Shown one piece after another: positions 41,801 to 54,700 of a stretch of DNA of 64,000 nt. Both the position numbers and the translations under genes were made by a program. Positions within the stretch are counted from its first letter, which is position 1. Every line of letters starts with the position of its first letter. Below the pieces are notes generated by a model. That model searched no databases, had not been told where the DNA came from, and saw only the letters and a list, made by a program, of their open reading frames with translations. The stretch is from assembly GCF_963678635.1 (NCBI RefSeq), contig NC_087068.1, positions 19,579,789 through 19,643,788 of the forward strand, given 5' to 3'. Origin of the DNA: Symsagittifera roscoffensis. Its lineage: Eukaryota; Xenacoelomorpha; Acoela; Convolutidae.

Positions 41801-44453
41801 GTCACTGACAGCAAAGATGTCGTGCGGTCACTAGTTGACAAAATCCCCGAAAACATTCTGGAGCAGACCAAGGTCAGGAAAAAGAAAGTGACGTTCAAAG
41901 AAGATATTGAACACCTGGGACTAGGTCAAGAGTCCGGGGAGTGTTCCATGTTCACGGAAGAAGAAATCGGAGAAGGAAAATTGTCCGGGGAGCGTGAAGA
42001 ATGGGATGAAGACTCGGATGAGAGCAGCGAAAACCAAGACAGTCTGTGCATGATATTGGCGGAAGAGAAGACAAGGCACCACGACAGGGAGTTACAGACG
42101 GATCCATCTTCAGGAACGTACAATCTGGACGTACAGGAGATACGAGGTGGTGAAGAACTTGAGAAAATTGCGGTTTCAAGGAAGCCATTCAGGGAATTAT
42201 CATGCAACTCAAACGTCAGAACGAATCTGGTGCCAGAAGATGATATGAAAATCGTGAAAAGGATGATATGCGTGAAGCTGAGTGATGACATCCACAACCC
42301 TGGTGAGATGAATGGACAGATCATGGCGCTAAAGGAGCATGTCAAGGCAAGATATAGGCTGTCAGACCTAATAAGAGCCCAAAAGAATGACAAAATGACA
42401 AGTAACCTCTCCAAATGGATCCAGTCGGGGGTCAAGGAGAAGGGGGAACTCGAGGAAGACAGCTACAAGATCTTGAGCCAGTTCTACAAAGAGAAGAAGG
42501 ACTTACTCTACCACACAGCTGATGGGGTGGTAGCATGCAAGAGGAAAGATGAGGAGAAGATATTACACAAACACAACCTCATCATACTGCCACAATTGTA
42601 TCAAACGGAGGTGCTTTTCAGATCGCACGACAAGATGGGGCACCAGGGGATAGATAAAGTACAACAAAGGATACTTCACAGGTTTGATTGGCCAGGAATG
42701 AGAAAAGCTTGCGAGAGATGGGTGAATGCCTGCTTGGCATGCCTCCAGGTAAAAGACCCAAGGAAGATGAAGTTTCCCCTCAAGTCCGTTGAGAGCTCAG
42801 AGTTCAATGAAGTGGTGCAGATAGACCATCAAAAAATCTGCATGACGGTGTCGGGATATAACCAGATACTGGTTATAATAGATCACTTCACAAAGTTGGC
42901 GGAAGCGGTTCCGTGCCAGACAGCCTCGGCCGAGGAGACATGTGATCATCTGATAACGCATTGGATATCGCGGTATGGTTGTCCAATGACTTTCCAGTCG
43001 GACAACGGCAAAGCTTTTGTGGGGGACTTGACAAAAGAATTGATGAGGAGATCGCACATTGCTCAAGCACACTCGACAACCTACCATCCACAGACCAACG
43101 GGTTGGTAGAGAGACAGAACAGGACACTGGTCAACATGTTAAGGGTGTACTGCTCAAGATACTTGACGGACTGGGATAAATACCTGCCACAAGTAGTAGG
43201 GGTCTACAACAGTACACAGCACTCAACGACGGGCCTCAGTCCCTTCATGATGTTGACGGGCAGGGAGAGAGCAATGCCTCTTACATTCTTTTACCCGGAA
43301 TACGAGGGGAAAAGGACGTCGCCCCAGGCATATGTGAAAGAAGCGATCAAAAAACAACAGGAGCTAAACAAGCTATGCAGGAGGAACACGGCGCAAGCGC
43401 AAATGAGGCAACGCAGAAAATATGACGAAAAAATATTACAAGCAAAGCCATATGAGGTGGGCCAATACGTGTGGGTCTTTCAAAATGTCATACCGCCCAA
43501 GGGAACGAAAAAACTACTCAAGAACTGGAGGGGACCATTCATGATAACGGAAGTTCATCAACAGGGACGGTTCTACCACTTGAGTACTGGGCGAGCAGCA
43601 CATTATGAAAATCTGAAGCCTCACGTTCCGTCCCCGGAGGACTGGTGCATACCGAAGGACATGGATGGTCTCGAGTACCTGGTGGTAGAGCCAGCGTGTG
43701 AAGTGAATGAAAAAGGCACCAGAGAGAAAAATGATGGTAATGAGAACTTGAGTTTGGACGACAATGAAAAGATAGAGGTGGAGTCTGAAGCAGGATCGTT
43801 TGTAGAAGAAGACTGGAACGACCCGGAGCAAGATGAGGTGCCGAAGTGGATGGAGCCAGATCGACCAATACCACCGGGGACCAGGACTGGCAATCGTAAA
43901 GGGACCAGCATGAGGTACAACAGATACGGGGATGACTTCTTGATCGATAAGATACAGCCAGACAAATTGGGCGAGGAACTACTGAGTGCAGGCGAACTGG
44001 AAGCCGAAGAGGAATGGCAGGTCATTGACGATGGTGGACACTATCCGCAGGAAGACTATTCGACACCAGAATTGGAGACGGATCTCGAACAGAGTGAGAT
44101 AGAGAGGAGGGAGAACACGAACTTGAGGATACTAGAGTGGATGCGCGATGTCAAAGACGAGAGCCACGAAGGACAAAGCATTCAACAAGTCGACGTGTCA
44201 TCGGCAAATTATATGAAGACAGAGGACCCTCTTTTCGGATGGACGGCAACAGACAGGCCAGTGGACATTCCTCCGGACAATTCAGACCTGACAACAACGA
44301 CGGGGACGTCGATAAATATTTTTGTCCGGGGAGTGGGGGGTAGGACTTACCCACACCGAAAATTTGATGATAACGAAGCTCAAGGAAGTGAGAGAAACAA
44401 GCGAATTGGAACTGGAAGAAGAAGAGCCAGAGCCTACCATAGGTCGGAATTTC
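38803..44453 (+). pseudogene. Pol of element B (protease to integrase), frameshifted
   Basis: Matches the element A Gag-Pol from just after the Gag region (RALLTRGG) to the start of the macro-domain region. Seen in order: protease LLDTGAVLSV near 39108-39140, RT with YVDD near 40558, RNase H with VLDTDAS near 40998, integrase H-x4-H/C-x2-C near 42620-42750, the DDE core, and a GPF tail near 43530. It is broken by frameshifts near 39180 and 41120, a TGA at 39838 and an inserted G near 44338. At 44453 it stops and joins an inverted piece of leader, so the macro domain is absent from the forward copy. The N-terminal Gag part lies inverted at 7884-10371; about eight codons are missing between the two. 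Confidence 0.9.
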
Positions 44454-44663
44454 AAAATTTTCCCAAAAACCCTCTCTTAGTGGCCAAATGCTGACCCCCC
44501 TTTTTTAGTTACCTCTTTTTCAATGTTCCAAGCAACTCGAAACCAAAACCTGTGCGCAGGTATCTTGTGATCACCTGTTCTTATAAAAACCAAACACAAA
44601 TCCTTACCAAAATGCAACAAAAATCTAAGCAAGATAAAACAATAAAAACAAAGAGATGAACCC
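44454..44663 (+). repeat. Leader fragment inserted at the end of pol (element B)
   Basis: Nearly identical to 11294-11504 and on the same strand, therefore antisense relative to B's own leader as read with gag. It replaces the macro-domain part and almost all of ORF2. Confidence 0.85.
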
Positions 44664-44725
44664 TGACGTCTTGGTTATATATGACGTCTTGGTTATACGA
44701 CACTGACGTCTTGGTTATACATGAC
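44664..44725. repeat. Triplicated TGACGTCTTGGTTATA segment
   Basis: Three copies begin at 44664, 44682 and 44704. Elements A and C have a single corresponding segment in their ORF2 coding region (compare 2148-2170), so this is a local triplication at the junction. Confidence 0.8.
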
Positions 44726-45151
44726 AACGAAAGATCACATGAGAAAGCATCAAAAGGAGTATCGATAGTTCCAGGCCGAGATTGGGCCGGAAGCTTTCAA
44801 GAGACCCCTGTTAACACATCGAAATGCGATCACGACAGGATGGAAAAGAGTGGGTAAAATGTCTAGAGACAATACCAAAGCGAGGAAATCGATACTAGAG
44901 GAGGACTTGGCGAAGAACGTGAGCCTGAGCCTGCACAACTCCTTTTGTTTGAACCGGGAATCTAGGGTGAAGGCACTACCCAACCAGGCAAAGAGGTTGC
45001 AGGAGCAAAGGGAATGGATGCGATCCTATGAACAGCTGAAGGCTTGGGAGGAGATCGTGATTAGCTCCGATGATGAAGAAGAACTGTTGAAACAGTTTGC
45101 CGTATCCAGTACTTCAGGGGACGGCACCTCCAAGGCGAAGAGTGCGAAATG
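44726..45151 (+). pseudogene. C-terminal remnant of ORF2 (element B)
   Basis: Matches ORF2d of A and the C remnant: THRNAITTGWKR, the KNVSLSLHNSFC-type block and an acidic end. It has an early stop (TAG at about 44767) and lacks everything upstream. It ends at 45151 with TGA. Confidence 0.75.
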
Positions 45152-45581
45152 AGCGGATGGTTCGAAGAGATCTTGAGTCTAGAGAGGGAAGGGGGGCTTG
45201 AGTGTGAATCCAGATGAAACCTGGGTTCACGAAAAATAAATTTTAATGAATCAGATATTGTTATTAATATGTTATATTTTACTATATAAATCAAAATGCT
45301 GCATGACAATTTCCTGATTGAATGGGACAAACAAAATTTTAAATAATTGGCTTGAAAAGCGAGAATTCAAGGGTGCAGGTGTGTGCAGATTTTGATTGCT
45401 GTTTAGCGATAGTGTGAAAATTTTACATGGCCGTGAATTTTGGGGTGTAGATAAGCTTAAGTCTGCTGCAAACTTCTGTAAATGACCACTGGCACTGTAC
45501 CTTGAGCAACATTCGGTTTTCTGGGACTCACTGGTAGACGACAGCACGCGATGAGGACATCGATCTTGAGTCCGGGGAGTA
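45152..45581 (+). other. 3' UTR and polypurine tract of element B
   Basis: Similar to 2591-3008 of element C. It ends in GTCCGGGGAGTA before the LTR. Confidence 0.8.
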
Positions 45582-46487
45582 TGTGCCAGTCGGTCATATT
45601 TGGAAGTTTGACCTTGAGAAAAACAAGAACGCTTAATTTTGGAGTGAAATTTGATTTTTCAAAAATTCGAATGGAGCCTGTCATGCACGATTTTCTCGCG
45701 ATAACTGAAAACCGAAAAAGTGAAATCAGAACGATCGAGTTACAATCGCGGGAAAAGTTGCCAGATAAAGCAGTAGGAAATTGCCATTCGCAATTTCCGT
45801 CACAATAAAACTAGAGTAGAGTTGTCCTATCTGAAACAGAAGGAAGCGTTTTCCCGAGAACTGGACCATTATTGCTCGACTGGATTATTATTCAAACTGG
45901 ACTAGAGTGAACCTTCGATGGAAAGGTGGACAGCTTTAGTGTCCCAATGGTTCACGAGAAACAATATTCTAGAGTTAAAACGTGTCCTTGTTATTGAAAC
46001 TGATAAACATTAAACTCATTTAGTTACATTATTTAATTCTCGAGTTGTTTACTAACTTAATTACTCCCAGTTCTTGAGCGTGCTACGATGTGAGTACCCA
46101 ATTTCAATTTCTAGAATGTGTTTTATGATTGTTATGTTGAGGTAAGGCGAGTTTTAGGTTGATCCATCTGAAATGGATCAAAGTTCCACTGTCTAATAAA
46201 AAGTAACTTAACGGATTGTTCTGACCCGGTTTTTAACGGCGTTCATGTATTTTGGGTATCTAGAGACCTAAGTAAGGGGACGTTCTTATTTCTGGAGTGG
46301 GGGGATATTTTGGTAGTAGCCTTTAAGCTGTAACGGGTCGTAGTCTCATGTCACAAGCGAACCGAATTGGCTCCGACTGATTTGAGGTAGAAAAACACAA
46401 GAGATAGTGTCCCTGACTCTTGAGCCAATGGTTATAGGGCCTATTTTTCTTAAGCCTCATGTGTGACTACAGTAGACGAATGTTACA
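45582..46487 (+). repeat. 3' LTR of element B
   Basis: 906 bases, TGTGCCAGTCG to CGAATGTTACA, followed by ACT that also precedes the 5' LTR. The LINE frame resumes in the next codons. Confidence 0.9.
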
Positions 46488-47105
46488 ACTGCTGCAGCAT
46501 GGTTAAATGCTCTTCCCTGTCAGTCTCTGGGCTTGAAATTAACTAATACGCAGCTTCGCATTTCCCTCAGTTTTCGAGTAGGAGCCCCCGTTTGTGTTGA
46601 GCATAGTTGCGTTTGCGGAAAACAAGTGGATTCGTCTGGTTTGCATGGCCTTTCGTGCTCTCGCAGTGCCGGAAGATTTGCAAGACATTCCATGCTAAAT
46701 CAAATCATTAAAGAGTCGCTTGGATCAATTCACATTCCTTCAGTCCTAGTACCTCCTGGGTTATGTAGAACCGATGCAAAAAGACCGGCTGGCTCTGATC
46801 CCCATTTAATTGCTGGTAAAGCTGCATCTTAAGCAGAAATTCTGAAAACGCGCAAATACGAACCTCTTATTCGTGACGGCTACGCCTTTCAACCAGTGGC
46901 ATTTGAAACACAGGGAGCTTGTGGAAGCGAGACCGAGATCTTCTTGCGTGATTTAGGAAGAAGACTGGCTGAGACTTCATTCGAACCCCGCGCTTCCTCG
47001 TTTTTAAAGCAAAGAATTTCCATAGCTTTCCAAATTGGAAATGCTGCCTCGGTTGTCGGCACACTCAAGGAGTCAGACTGTCTCGAAGACATTTTTTATC
47101 TCTGA
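46488..47105 (+). pseudogene. LINE polyprotein, C-terminal part
   Basis: Continues the frame left at 6941: AAAWLNALP, a CVCGKQVDSSGLHGLSC cysteine/histidine cluster, a GRFARHSMLN segment and PPGLCRTDAKRPAGSD. After a TAA at 46830 the frame goes on to ISIAFQIGNAASVVGT and ends at a stop near 47105. Related LINE proteins of this type usually have a longer segment between the KRP-G-D and the KYEPL regions; its absence suggests an internal deletion that includes part of the endonuclease-like domain (inference from family layout). Confidence 0.8.
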
Positions 47106-47187
47106 ACTTGTTATTTTTAGTTATACTTGATTGTTATGTTATACGTTGTTTCAATCTTAACTGTAAATATGTTGCTGTCTGTATATT
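47106..47187 (+). other. 3' UTR of the LINE
   Basis: Short AT-rich tail from the last stop to the target-site duplication. No poly(A) tract is present. Confidence 0.6.
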
Positions 47188-47198
47188 TTCGCATTGCT
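47188..47198. repeat. Target-site duplication of the LINE (right copy)
   Basis: TTCGCATTGCT, identical to 4406-4416. Confidence 0.8.
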
Positions 47199-47233
47199 CA
47201 AGGTCAAACTTCCAAATATGACCGACTGGCACA
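47199..47233 (-). repeat. Inverted LTR C' (right piece, LTR terminus)
   Basis: Reverse complement of the first 35 bases of the LTR, ending TGGCACA. No polypurine tract lies beyond it, so this terminus faces non-element DNA. Confidence 0.85.
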
Positions 47234-48554
47234 CGATGCACATAGTTGCGAAAACGTTTGAATTTACTTTTTAGCAACAATTTCTTTTAAAAAAATAGTT
47301 TTAAAATTGTTTTGTGCTGCTATGATTTTGGTTCTGAGACTTTTTTTGATAGCATGAAACGTTTTACTGTGACATAAAATTATTTGAAATAAAATATCAA
47401 ATTCAGCTGACCGAGTGTCATTCTTTGGCGTAGATTTGCCGGTTTATTTAGCTATTTCGTATATAATTTGATCATGGTTTGGCGTATAGACATAAGACCA
47501 AAATTTCTCTCAATTATTTGACCTCCTTGGAAATTGAGAAATTAAAGATAAAAAAGGTTTGTTGTCAGGGCTGTTTTGATGTTCTGATAATTGATCTGCT
47601 AATATCTTTTATTCTTACTTTTTTTTATCTCTTAATCTTACTTTTTTATGCTTTATTATAAGAAACTTTCTATGCTTGGTTTGGCTTTGACATTGCTCTT
47701 TCTGATCGCGATTCTTAACACAATTAGTCTGAGAGTCAAAAGTATCATAGTAACCGAGGTTACAGTCATGAGTCCCTTCATCATGTATTCCAGTCAAAAT
47801 CCTTGGAATTTTATAGATATGGAAGTGATAATGATAAAAGAAGATGTCAAGTGTTTAAGTCCTTTTGGCCGTCCTTTTGGCCGTCTGAGAGTGAATATCC
47901 TACAACACTGTTTACAAAAACTGTTAAAACTTAGATACTGCGTCAAAATAAAGATACTCGAATTAATTTGATATTTTTGAGTTGTTCCTTTATTCCGATT
48001 TTTTCTCATTTATTCTCAACATTACTAGGTGTTTTTTTTAAAAAATAAATTTGCTATTTTTGGAAGAAATAATACTTTAAAAATAATAATACTTTTTAAA
48101 GATGAAGGAATGATTGTATTGCTAATTTGAGGCAGAATTCTTTATTAAAATTGACGAGCTTTATGTTTACTTTCTGGATGAAGCGGACCTTTTGGAACGA
48201 TTCCATTTGCTGTAGTAATTTGAGGTTGACTAAATGTGTCCGATCAATTTTGTCTATGACAGTACGTCTTAATTTTGTCTTCTTTCGGATTGGGATTGTT
48301 TTATCGTGAGCGTGAGTAATTGTGAAAGCAAACAACTTATCATGTCACCAGTCATATAAGGCTTTAATCTCTAAAGATATATGTTTGCTGGAACGTCATG
48401 AGTCGGTCAACTAGTAGGTTGTTTAACTTGTGGGTTTAACCCGGTTTCATTGGTTTGTTGTTTGGCCGTCAGATCTGTAGCCGTCAAATTTTCAGTATCC
48501 TGATTCAAATTAGACATCAAACAGATTATTGTCGATTGAATTTTCTAGAACTGA
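47234..48554. other. Intergenic region between the retroelement stack and the FAR gene
   Basis: About 1.3 kb, AT-rich, with poly(T) and poly(A) runs. No ORF is supported; small ORFs at 47479-47971 have no recognisable motif. The promoter and 5' UTR of the FAR gene probably lie in the right part, but no TATA box or initiator can be assigned with confidence. Confidence 0.5.
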
Positions 48555-48777
48555 ATGACGGAGCGCGACTCAATAGAGACGGAGATGAACCTAGACGCAG
48601 AGATGGCAGTTAACAACCACAGCAGTGGGGGACCTCTGGTTAAAGTGTCCTCTTGTGGAACACTGGCTTCGGAGCACGGATTTTCTGAAGTGTCAGACTA
48701 CCTCTCCTCTGGCCACTTATCAGAAAACATACCAGCGTTCTATAAAGACGCTTCCATCTTCATCACCGGTGCAACTG
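48555..48777 (+). other. FAR exon 1 (coding part)
   Basis: ATG at 48555 opens a frame that runs without a stop to the donor GTAAAA at 48778. The first 66 residues are Glu/Ser-rich and not typical of FAR; the last eight begin the Rossmann fold. An upstream in-frame start was not found nearby. Ends one base into a Gly codon. Confidence 0.8.
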
Positions 48778-51700
48778 GTAAAAGCTCGAATTCAGAAAAC
48801 CTTTAATTCTATGATTGGTTTTGCAAAAAAATTTTGACCAAAAAACTGATTAATATCAACATGAAAATTTTTTTTCTTCTGAATATTGACTGAGCAGAGA
48901 TGTTTCATTGAACCTTGTGATATGAAAATGGCAAGTGATTTTATAGGGTTCCTGGGCAAGTCTATTTTGGAAAAACTGCTGCGCAGTTGTCCCGACGTAG
49001 ACCGCATCTTCGTGCTAGTGAGAAGCAAAAAGGGCCACAATCCGAACGAGCGAGTTGAAGCTCTTTTCAACAGCAAGGTGGGTAAAACAGTCAGTTTAAA
49101 TCGAAAACGAATATTGAATAATTCAAGAAATTCAGTAGCTATCATGATAAAACTTATTCCTTTGCAATCAGCAAGGGTACTGCAGCCGCGCACTAGGCTT
49201 TTTTCTCAGTATCCCAGATTCATTACCTCATGATAAAATTTGTCTGAATGCTCAATTAACGATAGCAGTAGTGTTTTTGAACATGTTTTTATCAAATTGG
49301 ATGGATTTAGTTTGAAGCACGTATAAAGATGTCTTTTTCGACATTTCAATTTTTTGACTAAGCGCTTTTCGTCGAATAGTTAACATGCTAACATAGCGCT
49401 TTACTGCAAGCGGCACGAAGCTGCGATTAGCCAGTGTCGAAATTAAGTTCACTTGGAGGTCACATTATGGTTGTTTGGTGGTTAAGCTGTTCGACCGGGC
49501 TCAGTCAGAGAGGGGAGAGGAAGAGTGTCGGCGGAAGGTGGTGGCCATTGCGGGCGATGTTATGGAACCCAATTTGGGCATCTCTGCGGAGGACGAACAG
49601 CTGCTGGTAGAGTCGAACGTCACCACAGTCATCCATTCTGCAGCCACCATCCGATTCGATGAACCCCTCAGGTTACACTAGTTATGGTATCATGAACTAG
49701 GAAGAATGCTTCCAAAGTCACAAGGTGACTGGAAAGTCACGTTCAAATGCTTCTTTAGTTGGATGGTTGCCTTAAGCTAGCAATGAGGGTATATGGCAGC
49801 GTATAGTAGTGTTTGCGCACAATTAATGCGGACATTTTCTCATTTCAAATCTGAGCTTTTTAGGTTCGCACTCTCCCTGAACGTGGGAGGGACTCTCCGT
49901 GTTGTGCAATTGTGCAGGAAGCTGCCGTGTTTGAAGGCTTTGGTGCATGTGTCCACTGCCTATGCCAACTGTGACCTGCCCTTCATAGAGGAACAAGTTT
50001 ATCCTCCCCCAGTTGACCCACACAAGCTTCTAGACGCTCTAGAGTAAGTTTGTCATGCCAATTTATCTCACGAGATGTCATTATCTATCGAGTTAAACAA
50101 TAATTTTTTTTATTGGAGCAGTGTTACTATTCCTAGTAGAGTCAACATTGGGCAGTAATGCGGGCCCGTACTTTGAAAACTAGCTTTCGAATTAATGTAC
50201 GTCACCAATTTTTTTGTTAGCATAGTAACCATAGCACGAATTTTTCTGCAAGCTTTGATTTTGTTATAATACCACCCCACTTTTGCAGCGAAAGTCGCAC
50301 ATATCATTGTAAATTTCTAGTGCAAAATGGTTCCTTCGTAACAATGGTTCCTTCGTAAGCACCATGAGTTATATCTGCGGTAGTTTTTCCTACCTTTCGA
50401 AGAATTGGAAAGTTTTATGGCATAGGGTCTGTTTTTAATGTTTTCCCATCCCGGTTCGACTACCTCAAATTTGGTCTCATATTAAAGCCTTATATGTGGT
50501 GTCAAGAAATTTGGTCTGCTTTCTTTGTTGATCAGACGGAAAATTTGAAGTACAATTTGCGTTGTTTTGCATTTTTCTTTTTTATTGGCTGTTTCTACAC
50601 AAGCTAAGCTTGTGTTATATTATGAATTATCTTTTTTTCCAACCTAAGTTGCAAATTTTGTTGCGACGCAAATATTATTGCGACAACTAAGGATAATAAA
50701 ACAGACTATTATATTACAAATAGCACTTTAGCTTCAAGGTAGCATGGATCTGTAGCTTAGAGGTAGGGAAGGAGACCCGCAACAAAATAAGAGGGTTCGA
50801 ACCTGGGCAGGGTTGAATGTTTTTAATGAACTTTTTTGCTATTCTTGTTGCTATTAGAGTTTGTGCGGATTATTCGAGCACGCGTGAAAGAATAAACAGG
50901 TGAGAAATTTTTAGGTTCTCATAAATCAGATTTCTGGTGGTATTGTGCAAGCTTTTTATGCAGCAGGTTGTAATTGAAGTACAGCTTCGCCTGTTTTAGT
51001 TTTTTTGTGGTGCAGATAGTTAAGTTACGCGATTGTCAGTGGATTTCCTTTAACTTTGTGGCCCTCAATTTTTGTGAATTAGTTTCATTTTTTTTGTTCA
51101 TTAAGAGTCGATGAACGTAGTGAAGACTCTTAATATAGGTCGTGATGATTTTTTGTTCACGCGCAAATTTGATTTTTCGCGGTTTGACTTTAAATTTCTT
51201 TTGTAAGTAAATTTCTTTTCATTTGGTAAAAGGAGGGCAATCTTCACTAACGAACAGCAAAAGTGTAAAAAGATCCCAAAAACGTGATTGAATTTGAATT
51301 TCGCGGAATAAAAATTTACAGCGGAATAAAAATTTTGCCTTTTGATCCAGTTTTTTCGAATGGTATCTTTAACAAAGTGCAATCAGAAAAACTGTTTTTG
51401 AAATTCAGAGAGCTTAAAGACAAAATATTTTTTCTGCTTCCTTGAGTCCAATTGTCGGTTAGCTGTTTTAATTTTGCGAAAATTTGTTTAAAAATATGAT
51501 ATCGATATCTGATTTTTGAATTGCTTTCTCTCAGTTGCTGACCGCTTTATTTATGCAAGTATGCGAAATTAAGTTGCGTGTCGAGGTGAGTCGAATCATG
51601 TTTTATTAGTTATTTATGGCCGGCCAACCCTTAAAATATACCAGTTAAAGGGTAGCACCCCCCCCCCCCCCCCAAAAAAAAATAACCTTCCGAAAATTGC

Positions 51701-54700
51701 CTCATAAATAAGCCTACCTGGCAGAAAATGCTTAATATGGTCATTCTACGGTTTCGACATAGCTCGGAAATGATTACCTATGCGTAACGTAGACCAAAAT
51801 AAAACGCTCCCGTCAAAAAAATCCTGCGCAAGACACTGGTGAAAATCAAATTTTAATTCTCTGTCTGCTTGGGCATTGTGCCTGCGCTGTTTCGTGTTAT
51901 GACAGCTTTAATCACGCGATATTTATCGTTTGGTTAAATTGGAGTACCTTGACCATACTTTTCATGATCCAGTTATAACGATGTATTTATTTCTCCTACT
52001 GAACTCTAGAACATTTGACATCAGTTCTTTTCCATTCTTGTTCATATAGATCAGTTAATAATGATGTAATTTGTCGTTTTGCGGCATGAAAATTTTTATT
52101 TATTCTCGCTTGTCATTTTGGTTATGTTCAAATATTTTCTTATATGGAATCAGACTTTGACATGGCAAACAGGGTAGCGTAGGTAGTTCACCTTTACGCT
52201 CTGTCCTGTGTGTTTTCTGTTGGTCAAAAAGTCATCATTAGGTCAATGGTTTCTTAATTTGTTTATTTTGGATCATAGCTTTGAAATGATATCATGTGAA
52301 CAATCAAACACGGAACAAATAAGTCGATTGGCGCTAGACTTGTTTTCCCGTAAACAATTTTTCTTACAAATCTTTAACTTGTTGTATTATTGAACCTTAA
52401 TAACATCCAGGTGCCTTCCACTTGGCCTAGAGGTAAGGCCGTCGTATTTGCACCCTAACTTTTGGGACTCGAGTCCCGGTCGGACCTTGTTTTTTTTTTC
52501 AGCATGTATGCAGTTGAAAGTTTTAAATTTATAGTTGTTCATTGTAGCTTCAGGGCGGACTTGAAACTTTTTAAAATCATTTTTTGTTGTCCGTCGTAAC
52601 TGGTGTCTGCTCAAAGATTTTCGGCTTTGTTTCCGCTTCGTAAGTGTTGTTCCTTTGCTAATGTAATATTCAATTTTTTGCTTGCTATGTTTGCCTAGAA
52701 TGAACTTTTTGTCGAGACACGAAAGTTTGGTAGACCTAGTTTTTTTCATTTTTTGATTTCTCATGTTTTTTTTTGTCTTTGTGTTGTATCGCAAGTGATG
52801 CGAAGCTCGGTTTCACCTCTGTGTTTAATAATCAAAAGTCATTTTCATTTTTCTCGAATTCCTTCGTTTTTATGTTTGTGTCATATCGCGCATATTTTAG
52901 GTACTTGGAAATTCGATCTTGTTTTGCCATATGGTTCTACATAAATGAGAACAATAATTGGCGATCGATCTCGGTTTATTATGTGAAGTTTCCACGACCT
53001 ACTTAAAGAAAATGAATAAATCGTACGCCATTTTCTGAATACTGAAGTGTTCGCCTTCCAGTAAGCTAACCAGAACAACTAAGTTTGAAGTTTGTGTTCA
53101 CGTTTCAAGGTGACCAGTTTACTGATTACGCTATCAATCTTTCTTCTTTTTCTATCAATCGTAAATATAGACAAGGATCACTGTCATATTGGTCAAGGTT
53201 AAATTTATTGCGTATCTGTAGACCTCTTTTATCAACTTGAGTTGCTGATTAAATTTTTGTTTACATTTGTGGGTATAAACTAAGACAAACTATACATGCA
53301 CCTAGCTAATTAATTCTAATTCTAAACGCATGATCTGATGTGCTATGACGTGCATGCATGCACTCGCGAATACGCTGTTGGTAAATTATGTGAGCTCTCC
53401 AAAAATTCGCCAATGGCAAATACGAAGCATGAATTTTAGCTCGATTATTAAATGATCACACCGTTCAAATCATGCTTTTTGCATGAAACTGCTGAGAAAG
53501 TGTGATAAATTGATTGTCAAAGGGATGAAAATTGGCTTTTTAGTTTTGCATGCGCATACCGGAAATAAAAAAAAAACTACAAAAATAAAGTAAGTAATTC
53601 AAATGCAAAAATGTTGCAGTAAGGCAGAACCATAAATTTTCTATTTTATTATTTGAAACATTCATTAAAAATACTTCTATTGTATAGTTTTGGATCTGGG
53701 TGTAAAGCGTTTCAGATAATTATCTACATATTTGGAAAATTACTTGCTAAAAGTATAAACGTTTTCAAGTGGATGGTATGAAAAATCAAGGCGAAGCATT
53801 TCCTCAAATGTAAGAGACACTTTTCATGTAGCTTTGGTCACTCATAGGCAAGTGAATATCGATGCCATTCCACTGGACCATAAACTCTTTTTATGGACAC
53901 CTCCCGAACTTCACAGACAGACAAAATGAATTATAATTTGAGCAATGTGTCCTGTTCAATTACAAAAATGCATGTAAGTTTGAAATTTCAGACGACCTTG
54001 AAATATCTGCTGTTGAATATGGTCTGGAAAACGGGAGCAATTTCACAATAAGTTGCAACTTATTGAAGTTGTGCATAACTATTAAAGTAGTGCATAAATT
54101 AAACTTAAACTACAATACATCTATTATATATTTAAATGCGGGCTTCACTATCTCGCCATGTTTAAGCTTTTTCAACGTATTATTTTTGCATGTTTAACAA
54201 AAGAATTTTTTCACGTTTAAGCTATATCGCAATGGTTAAGATTTTTTAATTTTCCAGTTTGAATTCAGTGTTATTTCACCAAGTTTGAAATTAGCAACCC
54301 AATATTTGGATGCTGTCAGGGCTGCACCAGGTGTTGCGATTTTGGCCTCCATATATGAGTAACCAAATCTTTTTAGTTTGCGAGATACGGCAACTTTCGA
54401 GATTTTTCAAAAACGTAACTTTAAAAAATATCACAAAGTTTGAAATTCTCAACCCTGTAGCTGGGTGCTGCCAGGGTACTCTCAGGGGTTGCGAATCTTA
54501 CCTTCTAACCTCTGTTCTCAAATCCTTGTAATTTCCGAAATATGACGTTTTTTATGGTTTTTTCAAAATATGAGTAACCAAATCTTTTTAGTTTGCGAGA
54601 TACGGCAACTTTCGAGATTTTTCAAAAACGTAACTTTAAAAAATATCACAAAGTTTGAAATTCTCAACCCTGTAGTTGGGTGCTGCCAGGGTACTCTCAG

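Larger units (their letters stand above)
6942..46487 (+). mobile_element. Element B: rearranged Ty3/Gypsy-type retrotransposon containing element A
   Basis: Bounded by two direct LTRs of about 905 bp with TG...CA ends. The LINE codon ACT lies on both sides (6939-6941 and 46488-46490), and the LINE frame resumes after it. Without the nested element A it is about 15 kb. Order along the plus strand: 5' LTR, PBS, inverted gag, inverted leader, [element A], inverted leader with a PBS copy, inverted start of ORF2, inverted Pol C-terminus, forward pol, small inverted leader fragment, C-terminal ORF2 remnant, 3' UTR, 3' LTR. Frameshifts and stops in pol plus these rearrangements make it non-autonomous. 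Confidence 0.85.

Noticed and set aside
44664..44725. Array of CRE-type (TGACGTCA) regulatory sites
   Set aside because: Only TGACGTCT is present, and the segment is a triplication of ORF2 coding sequence at a rearrangement junction.
47479..47971. Small ORFs upstream of the FAR gene
   Set aside because: Short, AT-rich and without motifs or splice support.
50746..50815. Functional tRNA gene
   Set aside because: A and B boxes are present, but the acceptor stem does not pair well and the segment is part of a repeat with a shared tail.
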